A DNA stretch of 64,000 nt from Emcibacter sp. (GTDB taxonomy: Bacteria > Pseudomonadota > Alphaproteobacteria > Sphingomonadales > Emcibacteraceae). Location of the stretch: the NCBI GenBank assembly GCA_021647465.1, contig JAKIUQ010000014.1:12614-76613 (forward strand), given 5' to 3'. Shown here in pieces: positions 18,532-26,565 of this stretch. Under the pieces are notes generated by a model, which was not told the DNA's origin, did not search any database, and saw only the letters and a list, made by a program, of their open reading frames with translations. A program made the translations under genes and the position numbers. Each line of letters opens with the position of its first letter. Position 1 is the first letter of the stretch.

Positions 18532-18603
18532 GGAGGGAAGCTGCGTAAACCGCTGACTTCCTATGACAATTCTTGATACAGTGAGTTTGCGGCGCTTCCC
18601 TTC
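18532..18603 (+). promoter_or_regulatory. Long imperfect hairpin in prkA leader
   Basis: Outer stem of 10 pairs, GGAGGGAAGC (18532-18541) with GCTTCCCTTC (18594-18603), one G-U pair. A symmetric 2x2 internal loop follows (TG/GC). The inner stem has 7 pairs, CGTAAAC (18544-18550) with GTTTGCG (18585-18591), one U-G pair, closing a 34-nt loop. There is no U-tract after it, so it is not a simple terminator. It lies 103 nt before the prkA start and does not cover its ribosome site. Confidence 0.6.
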
Positions 18604-18706
18604 TGAGCTATGCCAGAACAGAATACGGGCCGCCTGAAGACCATCTGAAAAAGTCCTGATCTGAACTGACATATATTCAAAACCTTATTAACCGAGGAGT
18701 TGTCCT

Positions 18707-20653
18707 ATGTCCGCCGCAGAAAATATTTTTGATCTCTATTCCAGCCAATATGATGCCCAGAAAGAATCCGAGCTGTCTTTGAGAGAATATCTCAAAGGAT
18801 GCCGCGAAGACCCCACCATGTATTCCTCTGCCGCCGAGCGCATGATCCAGGCCATTGGTGAGCCGGAAATGTTTGATACATCCCGCGATGAACGCTTTGG
18901 GCGCATATTTATGAACCGAACCATAAAACGCTATAACGGCTTTGAAGAATTTTACGGCATGGAAGAAACCATTGAACGTATGGTCGGTTTTTTCAAACAT
19001 GCCTCGCAAGGGCTGGAAGAAAGAAAACAGGTTCTTTATCTCCTTGGCCCGGTCGGCGGCGGAAAATCATCTTTGGCGGAACAACTCAAAGCCCTTATGG
19101 AGAAAGAACCCATCTATGTCTTGAAAGCCGGCGATCATATCAGCCCCATTTTTGAATCACCGCTCGGTTTGTTTAATCCGGATAGCATGAGTGATATTCT
19201 ACAGGATAAATATGGCATTGCCCCCCATCGGCTGACGGGATTAATGTCGCCCTGGGCCTTAAAAAGACTGGATGAATTTGGCGGGGATATCTCCAAATTC
19301 AGTGTCGTGAAGATGCATCCCTCCAAACTGCGGCAAATATGTATTGCCAAAACAGAACCCGGTGATGAGAATAATCAGGATATTTCAACGCTTGTCGGTA
19401 AAGTGGATATCCGCAAGCTTGAATATTTCTCCCAGAATGACACCGATGCCTATTCCTATAGCGGCGGTCTGAATACCGCGACTCAGGGCATTCTGGAATT
19501 TGTCGAGATGTTTAAAGCCCCCATAAAAATGCTGCACCCCTTATTAACCGCGACTCAGGAAGGCAATTATATCGGCACGGAAAATATGGGCGCCATTCCT
19601 TTTCAGGGCGTCATTCTTGCCCATTCAAACGAGTCCGAATGGCAGACCTTTAAAAATAACAGAAACAACGAGGCCTTCATCGACCGCGTCTATGTCATCA
19701 AGGTGCCCTATTGCCTGCGCGCCGACGAAGAAGGACATATCTACGAAAAACTGCTCAAAACATCGGAACTGGATAAAACCCACTGCGCCCCCGGCACATT
19801 GGATATGATGGCACGTTTTAGTATTCTAACGCGGCTGAAAGAGCATGAAAACTCCAATCTTTATTCCAAGATGCGGGTCTATAACGGGGAAAATCTTAAA
19901 GATGTAGACCCCAGAGCCAAGCCCATGCAGGAATATAAAGATGCCGCAGGTGTCAATGAAGGCATGAGCGGAATATCCACGCGTTTTGCCTTTAAAATCC
20001 TCGCCGAGACCTTCAATTATGACAGCTTTGAAGTGGCCGCCGACCCCGTTCATCTGATGTATGTTCTGGAACAGGCCCTCCTGCGGGAGCAATTGCCGGA
20101 AGAGACGGAAAAGAAATATCTGAATTTCATCAAGGGGGATCTCGCGCCCCGTTATGCGGAATTCATCGGCAATGAAATACAAAAGGCTTACCTTGAATCT
20201 TATGGTGACTTTGGCCAGAATCTCTTTGATCGTTATATTTCCTATGCGGATTCATGGATCGAAGGTCATGACTTTAAAGACCCTGATACAGGGCAGTTGC
20301 TGGATGCTAAGGTTTTGGATCAGGAATTGTCACAGATTGAAAAACCGGCGGGCATTTCAAATCCAAAGGATTTCCGGAACGAAGTGGTCAAATTTGCCCT
20401 GCGCGCACGGGCCAATAACGCGGGCAATAATCCAAAATGGACCTCCTATGAAAAATTGCGTCAAGTGATCGAAAAACGCATGTTCAGCAGCGTGGAAGAC
20501 CTGCTGCCGATCATTAGTTTTGGGTCCAAAAAGGATAAAAACACCGAAAGCAAACATCATGACTTCGTCTCTCGCCTGACCGAACGCGGCTATAGCGAGC
20601 GGCAGGTTCACAGGCTCGTTGAATGGTATATGCGCGTCAATAAAGCCGGCTAG
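18707..20653 (+). CDS. prkA: PrkA serine protein kinase / AAA protein
   Basis: Cytosolic stress-associated protein (YeaG in E. coli); family members combine an AAA-type ATPase domain with a C-terminal kinase-like domain. The 648 residues show the Walker A GPVGGGKSS at 114-122, the family segment DTDAYSYSGGLNTATQGILEFVEMFKAPI, a Walker B-like VILAHSNESEW and RIDRV-like IDRVYVIKVPYCLR. Length is standard. Start ATG 18707 with a strong GAGGAG seven bases before it. First gene of prkA-yeaH-spoVR, an operon widespread in Proteobacteria and tied to stationary phase and nutrient stress. Confidence 0.96.
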   Translation: MSAAENIFDLYSSQYDAQKESELSLREYLKGCREDPTMYSSAAERMIQAIGEPEMFDTSRDERFGRIFMNRTIKRYNGFEEFYGMEETIERMVGFFKHASQGLEERKQVLYLLGPVGGGKSSLAEQLKALMEKEPIYVLKAGDHISPIFESPLGLFNPDSMSDILQDKYGIAPHRLTGLMSPWALKRLDEFGGDISKFSVVKMHPSKLRQICIAKTEPGDENNQDISTLVGKVDIRKLEYFSQNDTDAYSYSGGLNTATQGILEFVEMFKAPIKMLHPLLTATQEGNYIGTENMGAIPFQGVILAHSNESEWQTFKNNRNNEAFIDRVYVIKVPYCLRADEEGHIYEKLLKTSELDKTHCAPGTLDMMARFSILTRLKEHENSNLYSKMRVYNGENLKDVDPRAKPMQEYKDAAGVNEGMSGISTRFAFKILAETFNYDSFEVAADPVHLMYVLEQALLREQLPEETEKKYLNFIKGDLAPRYAEFIGNEIQKAYLESYGDFGQNLFDRYISYADSWIEGHDFKDPDTGQLLDAKVLDQELSQIEKPAGISNPKDFRNEVVKFALRARANNAGNNPKWTSYEKLRQVIEKRMFSSVEDLLPIISFGSKKDKNTESKHHDFVSRLTERGYSERQVHRLVEWYMRVNKAG

Positions 20654-20664
20654 GAGTAATTTCT

Positions 20665-21984
20665 ATGATGCATATAATCGACAGAAGGCTAAACCCGAAA
20701 GGTAAAAGCCTGTCCAATCGTCAACGCTTCCTTAATCGTGCCCGAACGCAGATCAGAAAAGCGGTCAATGACGCCATCACAAATCGTAAAATCAGCAACA
20801 CCGATGGCGGCGAACGGATAAAAATACCTTCTGACGGATTATATGAGCCGCGATTTACGGGCGACGCGCAAAAAGGCATTCACGACAGGGTCATGCCCGG
20901 CAACAAAGACTTCATGCCCGGCGATAAAATCAACCGGCCCCCTTCGGGTGGTCAGGGCCAGGGAGGCCATGATGCCAGCGAAGACGGTGAAGGCGAAGAT
21001 GGCTTTCAATTTACCCTGACCCGTGATGAATTTCTGGATATCTTCTTTGAAAATATGGCCCTTCCTGATTTCATCAAAAAATCTATCAAAGAAGAGGTCA
21101 CCCATGAATATAGCCGCGCCGGATACAAACGGCAGGGCTCGCCCAGTAACCTCAACCTGAAGCTTACCATGCGCAATAGCCTTGCGCGCCGTTTGTGCCT
21201 GCGCCGTCCCCGCACCGAAGAAATAATGGAGCTGGAAGAAAAAATTACCGCTTTGCGCAACAAAAAAACGCATACGATCAAAGAACAAAATAAAATCATC
21301 GCCCTGCTTGAAGAATTGGAAGTTAAAAAAAGGCGCCGCAAAATAGTGCCCTATATCGATCCTTTGGACGTGCGCTATACTAGTTTTACCGAAATAGAAA
21401 AGCCCAATACCCATGCCGTCATGTTCTGCCTGATGGATGTCTCAGGCTCTATGGGGGAAACCCACAAGGAACTGGCCAAACGTTTTTTCATGCTGCTGCA
21501 TCTGTTTCTGGTGCGGCAATATACCAAAGTTGACGTGATTTTCATTCGCCATACCCATCTTGCCAGCGAGGTGGATGAGGAAACTTTTTTCCATTCGCGG
21601 GAGACGGGCGGCACCATCGTTTCCACCGCGCTCGAAGAAATGCAAAAGATTATCAAAGACCGTTACCCGCCGGAAGACTGGAATATTTATGCCGCTCAGG
21701 CCTCTGACGGTGACAATCTGAACAGTGACAATGCCCATTGCCAGCAACTTTTAACCCAAGATATTTTGCCCATGTGTCAATATTTTGCCTATGTGGAAGT
21801 ATGGGACAGCCATGAAGCCGAAATGTTCCCCGGCGAGGGCAATGCCACCCGCCTGTGGCAGGCCTATGAAGAACTCAAACTGTCCCACCAGAATTTTGCC
21901 CTGAAAAAAGTGACCCGGCCTGAGGATATATTCCCGGTTCTCCATGATCTTTTTGCCAAGAATAAAAAAAGCGAGGTCGCCTGA
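20665..21984 (+). CDS. yeaH: YeaH/YhbH family protein (DUF444)
   Basis: Partner of PrkA in the stress operon; biochemical role unknown. The 439 residues include an acidic/glycine-rich region near 95-112 (GGQGQGGHDASEDGEGEDG), the family stretch SLARRLCLRRPRTEEIMELEEKI, and a C-terminal von Willebrand A-like domain with the metal-site motif MDVSGSMGETHKELAK, so it probably binds a divalent cation. ATGATG at 20665 with GGAG upstream, 11 nt after prkA. The stop codon abuts the next start. Confidence 0.95.
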   Translation: MMHIIDRRLNPKGKSLSNRQRFLNRARTQIRKAVNDAITNRKISNTDGGERIKIPSDGLYEPRFTGDAQKGIHDRVMPGNKDFMPGDKINRPPSGGQGQGGHDASEDGEGEDGFQFTLTRDEFLDIFFENMALPDFIKKSIKEEVTHEYSRAGYKRQGSPSNLNLKLTMRNSLARRLCLRRPRTEEIMELEEKITALRNKKTHTIKEQNKIIALLEELEVKKRRRKIVPYIDPLDVRYTSFTEIEKPNTHAVMFCLMDVSGSMGETHKELAKRFFMLLHLFLVRQYTKVDVIFIRHTHLASEVDEETFFHSRETGGTIVSTALEEMQKIIKDRYPPEDWNIYAAQASDGDNLNSDNAHCQQLLTQDILPMCQYFAYVEVWDSHEAEMFPGEGNATRLWQAYEELKLSHQNFALKKVTRPEDIFPVLHDLFAKNKKSEVA

Positions 21985-23562
21985 ATGACAACATCAAAAA
22001 CCAGAAAAAAGCCCCCATCTTCCCATAAGAAAACAACCCCGCCGATTTTTGAAGGGGCCGAATGGAATTATGAGAAGGTCGATAATTGCTTTCAGGCCAT
22101 TCAGAAAATCGCCATAGACGAAATGGGTCTTAATGTTTACCCGACGCAAATCGAGATTATCACATCTGAACAGATGCTGGATGCCTATTCCTCTGTTGGG
22201 ATGCCTTTGATGTATAATCACTGGTCTTTTGGTAAAAGTTTTCTGCGGGATGAAAGCAATTACCGCAAGGGCTTCAGCGGCCTTGCCTATGAAATTGTGA
22301 TCAATTCAAATCCGTGTATCTGTTATATTATGGAAGAAAATTCCATGACGATGCAAACCTTGGTGATGGCCCATGCGGCCTTTGGCCATAATCACTTTTT
22401 CAAAAACAACCATCTCTTTAAACAATGGACGGATGCCAATGCCATTCTGGATTATCTGCAGTTCGCCAAAAATTATATTGCCAAATGCGAAGAAAGATAT
22501 GGCCAGAAAGAAGTGGAAAGAATTCTGGATTCTGCCCATGCGCTTCGGGATCAGGGGGTCGATAAATTCACCCGCCGCCAGAAACTTGATGTTGCCGCCA
22601 TACGCCAGCGGGAATTAGAGCGCCACGAATATGAACAATCCCAATATAGCGAGCTGTGGCGCACCCTGCCGGAGACGGCCTCTAAGGATGACGAGGAAAT
22701 TAATTTGATTGAAAAGTCGCTGGCGCAGAAACTCGGGGTGCCCGAATCAAACCTGCTGTATTTTCTTGAAAAACACAGCCCTGTTCTGGAAAACTGGCAG
22801 CGGGAGATTTTACGCATTGTCCGTTCAATGGCGCAATATTTCTATCCCCAAAGGCAAACCAAAATGATGAATGAGGGCTGCGCCTGTTTCGTGCATTATC
22901 ACATCATGAACCGATTGTTTGATACCGGACAGATTACCGAAGGGGCCATGCTGGAATTTATTGATTTCCATAGCCGCGTTATCGCACAGCCCGACTTTGA
23001 CAGCCAATATTACACCGGTATTAACCCCTATGCCTTGGGTTTTGCCATGATGAAGGATATTGAAAGAATTTGCGAGAACCCGACGGAAGAAGACCGGGAA
23101 TGGTTTCCAGATTTTGCCGGCAATGGTCAAGCCATTAAAACCTTGAAAGAGGCTTGGGAGAATTTTCGGGATGAAAGTTTTATCCTGCAATATCTCAGCC
23201 CCCATCTGATGCGGGAATTTCGCCTGTTTAACCTGAATGATGATAAATCAAGGCCCTTTTATCTGGTCAATGCCATCCATAACAAACAGGGTTATATCGC
23301 CATCAGATCCGCGCTTGCTGCGCAATATTCTGTGGCCAGCCTTGATCTGGATATACAGGTCACGAATGTTGACCTGCATGGTAACCGCGCCATGACCCTG
23401 ACCCACAATATAACCAATGGTGTGACGCTGGATGAAAAACAGATCAATCTGGTCATTCCGCATGTTCAACGGCTTTGGGGCTATGATGTTTCTGTGAAAT
23501 CCATAGAGGCTAAAACTGGCGGCACGACTATTGGCGATGTCCTAAAGACACATTTTACCTGA
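21985..23562 (+). CDS. spoVR: SpoVR family protein
   Basis: Third member of the prkA-yeaH-spoVR operon (YcgB in E. coli); named after a Bacillus cortex-formation gene, function in non-sporulating bacteria unknown. The 525 residues have a basic N-terminal tail, then VYPTQIEIITSEQMLDAYSSVGMPLMYNHWSFGK, MTMQTLVMAHAAFGHNHFFKNN and MNEGCACFVHYHIMNRL with several conserved His that could bind metal, and a C-terminal beta-rich part. ATG immediately follows the yeaH stop without a gap, so translation is coupled. Confidence 0.95.
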   Translation: MTTSKTRKKPPSSHKKTTPPIFEGAEWNYEKVDNCFQAIQKIAIDEMGLNVYPTQIEIITSEQMLDAYSSVGMPLMYNHWSFGKSFLRDESNYRKGFSGLAYEIVINSNPCICYIMEENSMTMQTLVMAHAAFGHNHFFKNNHLFKQWTDANAILDYLQFAKNYIAKCEERYGQKEVERILDSAHALRDQGVDKFTRRQKLDVAAIRQRELERHEYEQSQYSELWRTLPETASKDDEEINLIEKSLAQKLGVPESNLLYFLEKHSPVLENWQREILRIVRSMAQYFYPQRQTKMMNEGCACFVHYHIMNRLFDTGQITEGAMLEFIDFHSRVIAQPDFDSQYYTGINPYALGFAMMKDIERICENPTEEDREWFPDFAGNGQAIKTLKEAWENFRDESFILQYLSPHLMREFRLFNLNDDKSRPFYLVNAIHNKQGYIAIRSALAAQYSVASLDLDIQVTNVDLHGNRAMTLTHNITNGVTLDEKQINLVIPHVQRLWGYDVSVKSIEAKTGGTTIGDVLKTHFT

Positions 23563-23564
23563 TC

Positions 23565-23933
23565 TTAGGGCCGAATATTCCGGCGCGTATAGCGAAGATA
23601 ACAGATACTCAAAAGCATAAGGAAAATGACCATGGCCCGCAGTGATGACGTGACATCATCATGAAATAGATTAAGCCCCGCGCTGGTAATCATAATTATG
23701 CTCAATATAGCCCCCCCGACCAAAGCAAGCCGGGTTATTGTCAACATCAAGCCTGCCGCACATTCCACTATGCCAACCACAGGCAAGGCAAAGGTGGGAA
23801 GGCCCAAGGCTTCGAATTGAGCCACCTGATGAGGCGTTTCCATAATTTTATTGACCCCATTATAGAAAAACACGATCGCCAGAATAAAGCTCAATACCCA
23901 TAAAGCAACGTCAATAAATCGGTCCCCGTTCAT
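23565..23933 (-). CDS. DoxX family membrane protein
   Basis: A 122-residue inner-membrane protein with four hydrophobic segments and the family features FYNGVNKIMETPHQVAQFEALGLP and VGIVECAAGLML. DoxX proteins are associated with electron transfer or thiol redox balance; the specific role is unknown. A GTG at 23942 is possible, but ATG 23933 follows AAGGGTGG and is preferred. Convergent with spoVR, 2 nt between stops. Confidence 0.85.
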   Translation of the reverse strand: MNGDRFIDVALWVLSFILAIVFFYNGVNKIMETPHQVAQFEALGLPTFALPVVGIVECAAGLMLTITRLALVGGAILSIIMITSAGLNLFHDDVTSSLRAMVIFLMLLSICYLRYTRRNIRP

Positions 23934-24035
23934 AATATCCACCCTTATCCATCAAGTCCCTGAACCAGCCTATATATTATCTTATGGTAACAACATTTGA
24001 CCCCAAAAATCAAATTTATCCTTTAATTGCCTTAA

Positions 24036-24608
24036 TCACTCAGATATTGCGGTGATTAAAACATCCAGAAATACCTGTCCGGATACAATCGTTACATTGC
24101 TCCAGCCCCCCTGTCCCACACCGTAATTTAACCTGTAAATCTCCATCTTGCCCTTAATCACCGCCTGATGTTCGTCATATTCTTCCAGCGTGAAATAAAG
24201 CACTTCCGGCCGGGTAATACCTCTTAAACTAAACTCGCCCGTCACCTGATACGCCCTGCCGCCCAAATGCTTGAAACTCCTGCTGACAAAATGCGCCAAC
24301 GGGAAATTTTCAATATCAAACCAGTCTTTCTTTTTAAGGTTTTCCGCGACATCACTGTAAGCAGCCTCAATATAATTCAGGTCTATTGTCATACTGACTT
24401 TGCTCTGCGCCATCTTTTTCGGATCAAACGCTATGGCGGCGGTAAAATTGGTGAATTCTCCGCCGACGGGGCTGCCTTCAATGGCGACCGAAAATTTGAT
24501 CGCACTTTTATCTGTGTTTAGCTGCCATTTTTTTGCCTCTTGCCCGGCATTCGCTGCAACGGGAAATAAAAAACAGATTATCAGGAGATATTTTCTCAAA
24601 AACATCAT
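24036..24608 (-). CDS. YceI family periplasmic lipid-binding protein
   Basis: The product of about 190 residues has a signal peptide (FLRKYLLIICFLFPVAANAG) and the YceI lipocalin-like barrel: WQLNTDKSAIKFSVAIEGSPVGGEF, DWFDIENFPLAHFVS and the terminal VSGQVFLDVLITA. Members bind polyisoprenoid or amide lipids. A TTG at 24623 overlaps the upstream gene; ATG 24608 with GAAGGCCGGGG before it is preferred. It follows the cytochrome b561 gene directly, and a second YceI gene precedes that one. This copy lacks the TFKSK-type motif of the better-known members and may bind a different ligand. Confidence 0.87.
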   Translation of the reverse strand: MMFLRKYLLIICFLFPVAANAGQEAKKWQLNTDKSAIKFSVAIEGSPVGGEFTNFTAAIAFDPKKMAQSKVSMTIDLNYIEAAYSDVAENLKKKDWFDIENFPLAHFVSRSFKHLGGRAYQVTGEFSLRGITRPEVLYFTLEEYDEHQAVIKGKMEIYRLNYGVGQGGWSNVTIVSGQVFLDVLITAISE

Positions 24609-24619
24609 TTCCCCGGCCT

Positions 24620-25189
24620 TCAATCGGCTTTTTCCCTATGCGGTAACATTTTTTCCAGCACGTCATCTTTACGGATAAAATGATGAAACAGGGCGGCGGC
24701 CACATGAATGACAAATAAGGCAATCAACAAAATCGCCGTAATTTCATGGATCTCATGAAAGATATCACCTATGGCCTTGTCCTTGTCCGCCAATGCAGGC
24801 AACGTCACCCCGAAGAATTTCACCGGATGTCCGCCAAATGAACTCATCAACCAGCCAGACAAAGGCTGCAGGAACATCATGATATAGAGCAGAATATGCA
24901 TGGCGTGGGCGCTGAATATTTCGATTCTGCGCATGCCGCCGGGCATTTTGGGCACCGGATTGATCATGCGCCACCCCAGCCGCAAAACCACCAAAAGCAG
25001 AATCAATATACCGAATGATTTATGATAATCATACAAGCCAAATTTATAGCCCATCTGTTCCGGCGTATCTGCCGGCAATTCATACATATAATACCCGACA
25101 ATAACCATCCCCAGAAGGATCAGAAACATGATCCAGTGAAAGGCCTTGGCAATCGTGCCATATGAATTATCTGTATTTTTTATGGTCAT
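24620..25189 (-). CDS. Cytochrome b561 family membrane protein
   Basis: A 189-residue di-heme b-type cytochrome of the inner membrane (YceJ/CybB group). Four hydrophobic segments with the expected His residues: KAFHWIMFLI in helix 1, YDYHKSFGIL in the next, HAMHILLYIMM, and HEITAILLIALFVIHVAAAL near the end. It probably passes electrons between quinones and a periplasmic partner. ATG at 25189. Flanked by two YceI genes on the same strand; the pairing of a b561 with YceI is known from E. coli yceJ-yceI. Confidence 0.9.
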   Translation of the reverse strand: MTIKNTDNSYGTIAKAFHWIMFLILLGMVIVGYYMYELPADTPEQMGYKFGLYDYHKSFGILILLLVVLRLGWRMINPVPKMPGGMRRIEIFSAHAMHILLYIMMFLQPLSGWLMSSFGGHPVKFFGVTLPALADKDKAIGDIFHEIHEITAILLIALFVIHVAAALFHHFIRKDDVLEKMLPHREKAD

Positions 25190-25214
25190 TATTATGCCCT
25201 GAATTTTAAGTCTT

Positions 25215-25817
25215 CTATTGAATTTTCAATGCCTCTGCCTCGATCCTGATGGTCACCTCGTCTCCAATGAAGGGGAGGTATTTTTTCATGCCCCACAAGG
25301 ATCGCTTAAGCGTTGCTTTCGCCGAAAATCCAGTACGCATTATATTTTTGGGTATATCCATAGCGCGTTTGTTCAAGCGGACTTTTAACGTCAGGGGTTT
25401 CGTGACCCCAAGCAAGGTGAAATCCCCGTCGACAGTTGCTTCATTCCCCTCAAGAAGGGTGACCTTTTTGCTGACAAAGCTTGCCGTCGGATATTTTTCA
25501 ACATCAAGAAAGTCAGCTGACCTGAGATGGTCGTCAAATTTTGGCAGACCCGTCATGACGCTTGCCGTCTTAAAGGTAATATTAACGGAACTTAGGGCCG
25601 GATTGGCATGATCCAGAATAATCTCTCCGTCATAATCCATAAATTGGCCCATGGATTTGGAAAATCCGATATGGCTGACAAACCACATGATATTTGTATG
25701 AGATTTATCAAAATGGTAAATCTCCTGACCCATTAATTTGGAAGCCGGCATATCTTCTGCCTGCGCAAGATGCGGGCTAAGCAATATTATAGCCGCCATC
25801 ACTATATATTTGATCAT
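25215..25817 (-). CDS. YceI family periplasmic protein (second copy)
   Basis: About 200 residues: signal peptide MIKYIVMAAIILLSPHLAQA, then a classical YceI domain (YHFDKSHTNIMWFVSHIGFSK, LRSADFLDVEKYPTASFVSKKV, GDFTLLGVTKPLTLKVRLN, GFSAKATLKRSLWGMKKYLPFIGDEVTI). TTG 25847 and ATG 25826 lie upstream; ATG 25817 is chosen because GAGAGG sits 8 nt before it and the signal peptide then starts properly. Closer to the E. coli YceI consensus than the other copy. Probably one operon with the b561 gene and the two genes upstream. Confidence 0.9.
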   Translation of the reverse strand: MIKYIVMAAIILLSPHLAQAEDMPASKLMGQEIYHFDKSHTNIMWFVSHIGFSKSMGQFMDYDGEIILDHANPALSSVNITFKTASVMTGLPKFDDHLRSADFLDVEKYPTASFVSKKVTLLEGNEATVDGDFTLLGVTKPLTLKVRLNKRAMDIPKNIMRTGFSAKATLKRSLWGMKKYLPFIGDEVTIRIEAEALKIQ

Positions 25818-25856
25818 TTTCTGCATCCTCTCAAATTCTGGCACCAATAATTTTGA

Positions 25857-26117
25857 TCAATCTTTGCGTTTGAATTGATCTTTAAGGCGGCCCAGATTCA
25901 TAAAAACCCATACGGGCACCACGATGATCGCCCCAAGGAGAATATATTTCCCGCCCCATTCAAGGGCGGCCAAAATCACCTCATAAATTTTACCCATTGT
26001 TTCCGGAATATCATGGATAAGGTCTGTGGGGCTGATATTAAAGAAATCTAGCGCAAGCCCCACAAGAAGAGAGGCGATCAGCAGCTTCCATATAATATGC
26101 ATTGTCGATTTATTCAC
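25857..26117 (-). CDS. DUF6460-like small membrane protein
   Basis: An 86-residue protein with two hydrophobic segments (about 7-25 and 55-75) separated by a predicted amphipathic stretch (SPTDLIHDIPETMGKIYEVI), ending in a basic tail (LKDQFKRKD). The arrangement fits the alphaproteobacterial DUF6460 family; function unknown. GTG at 26117 with AGGA seven bases upstream is preferred over ATG 26102, which has no ribosome site. Starts 3 nt after the lipoprotein gene's stop, so co-translated with it. Confidence 0.72.
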   Translation of the reverse strand: MNKSTMHIIWKLLIASLLVGLALDFFNISPTDLIHDIPETMGKIYEVILAALEWGGKYILLGAIIVVPVWVFMNLGRLKDQFKRKD

Positions 26118-26120
26118 TCA

Positions 26121-26453
26121 TCATTCCTGCTTGCTCTGCTTTTGAAATATTTGCTCTTCCATATCATAACGTAATTGTTTGGTCAGAAGCTCCACAGCGA
26201 TTTTTTGATCTTTGGTCAACCGCCGCGTTGCGGACAAAAGAGCCAGTTTATTCAAGGCCTGCTGATATTGATGCATTCTGGCTTCTTGGACGATTTGCGT
26301 AACATGTTCCTGCAATTGCGGGCTTTCACTGCGGAAACTATTCATCAAACGCTCTTCAATTGTTTCTTTTCGAGCTTCTCCCTGATCACCGCAGGATAAA
26401 AGAGCGGCAACCATAAACACAAAAAGGACGCGTTTAATGAATGTTCTATACAT
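26121..26453 (-). CDS. Small lipoprotein with helical domain
   Basis: About 110 residues: short basic N-terminus, hydrophobic stretch (VLFVFMVAALLSCG) ending in a lipobox with Cys near position 21, then a hydrophilic, glutamine-rich, fully helical-looking domain (EARMHQYQQALNKLALLSATRRLTKDQKIAVELL) that could form a helical hairpin. Family not recognised. Start could be ATG 26453 or GTG 26459. Same strand and tight spacing with the DUF6460/YceI/b561 genes suggests an envelope operon. Confidence 0.72.
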   Translation of the reverse strand: MYRTFIKRVLFVFMVAALLSCGDQGEARKETIEERLMNSFRSESPQLQEHVTQIVQEARMHQYQQALNKLALLSATRRLTKDQKIAVELLTKQLRYDMEEQIFQKQSKQE

Positions 26454-26505
26454 ACTCACCCAATCATCAAATTACGAAATCTGGAGATAGGGTATAGGCA
26501 ATATC

Positions 26506-26542
26506 AAAAAAACACAATCCCCTGCGGTATCAAACCGCAGAG
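26506..26542 (-). terminator. Probable intrinsic terminator of paaN
   Basis: On the minus strand CTGCGGT (26540-26534), loop of 5, ACCGCAG (26528-26522); the stem can gain two more pairs. A run of seven T (plus-strand A7 at 26506-26512) follows after GGGATTGTG. It lies 24 nt after the paaN stop. The gap between stem and T-run is slightly long. Confidence 0.5.
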
Positions 26543-26565
26543 AGTGAATTTGAGAATGAGATGAG

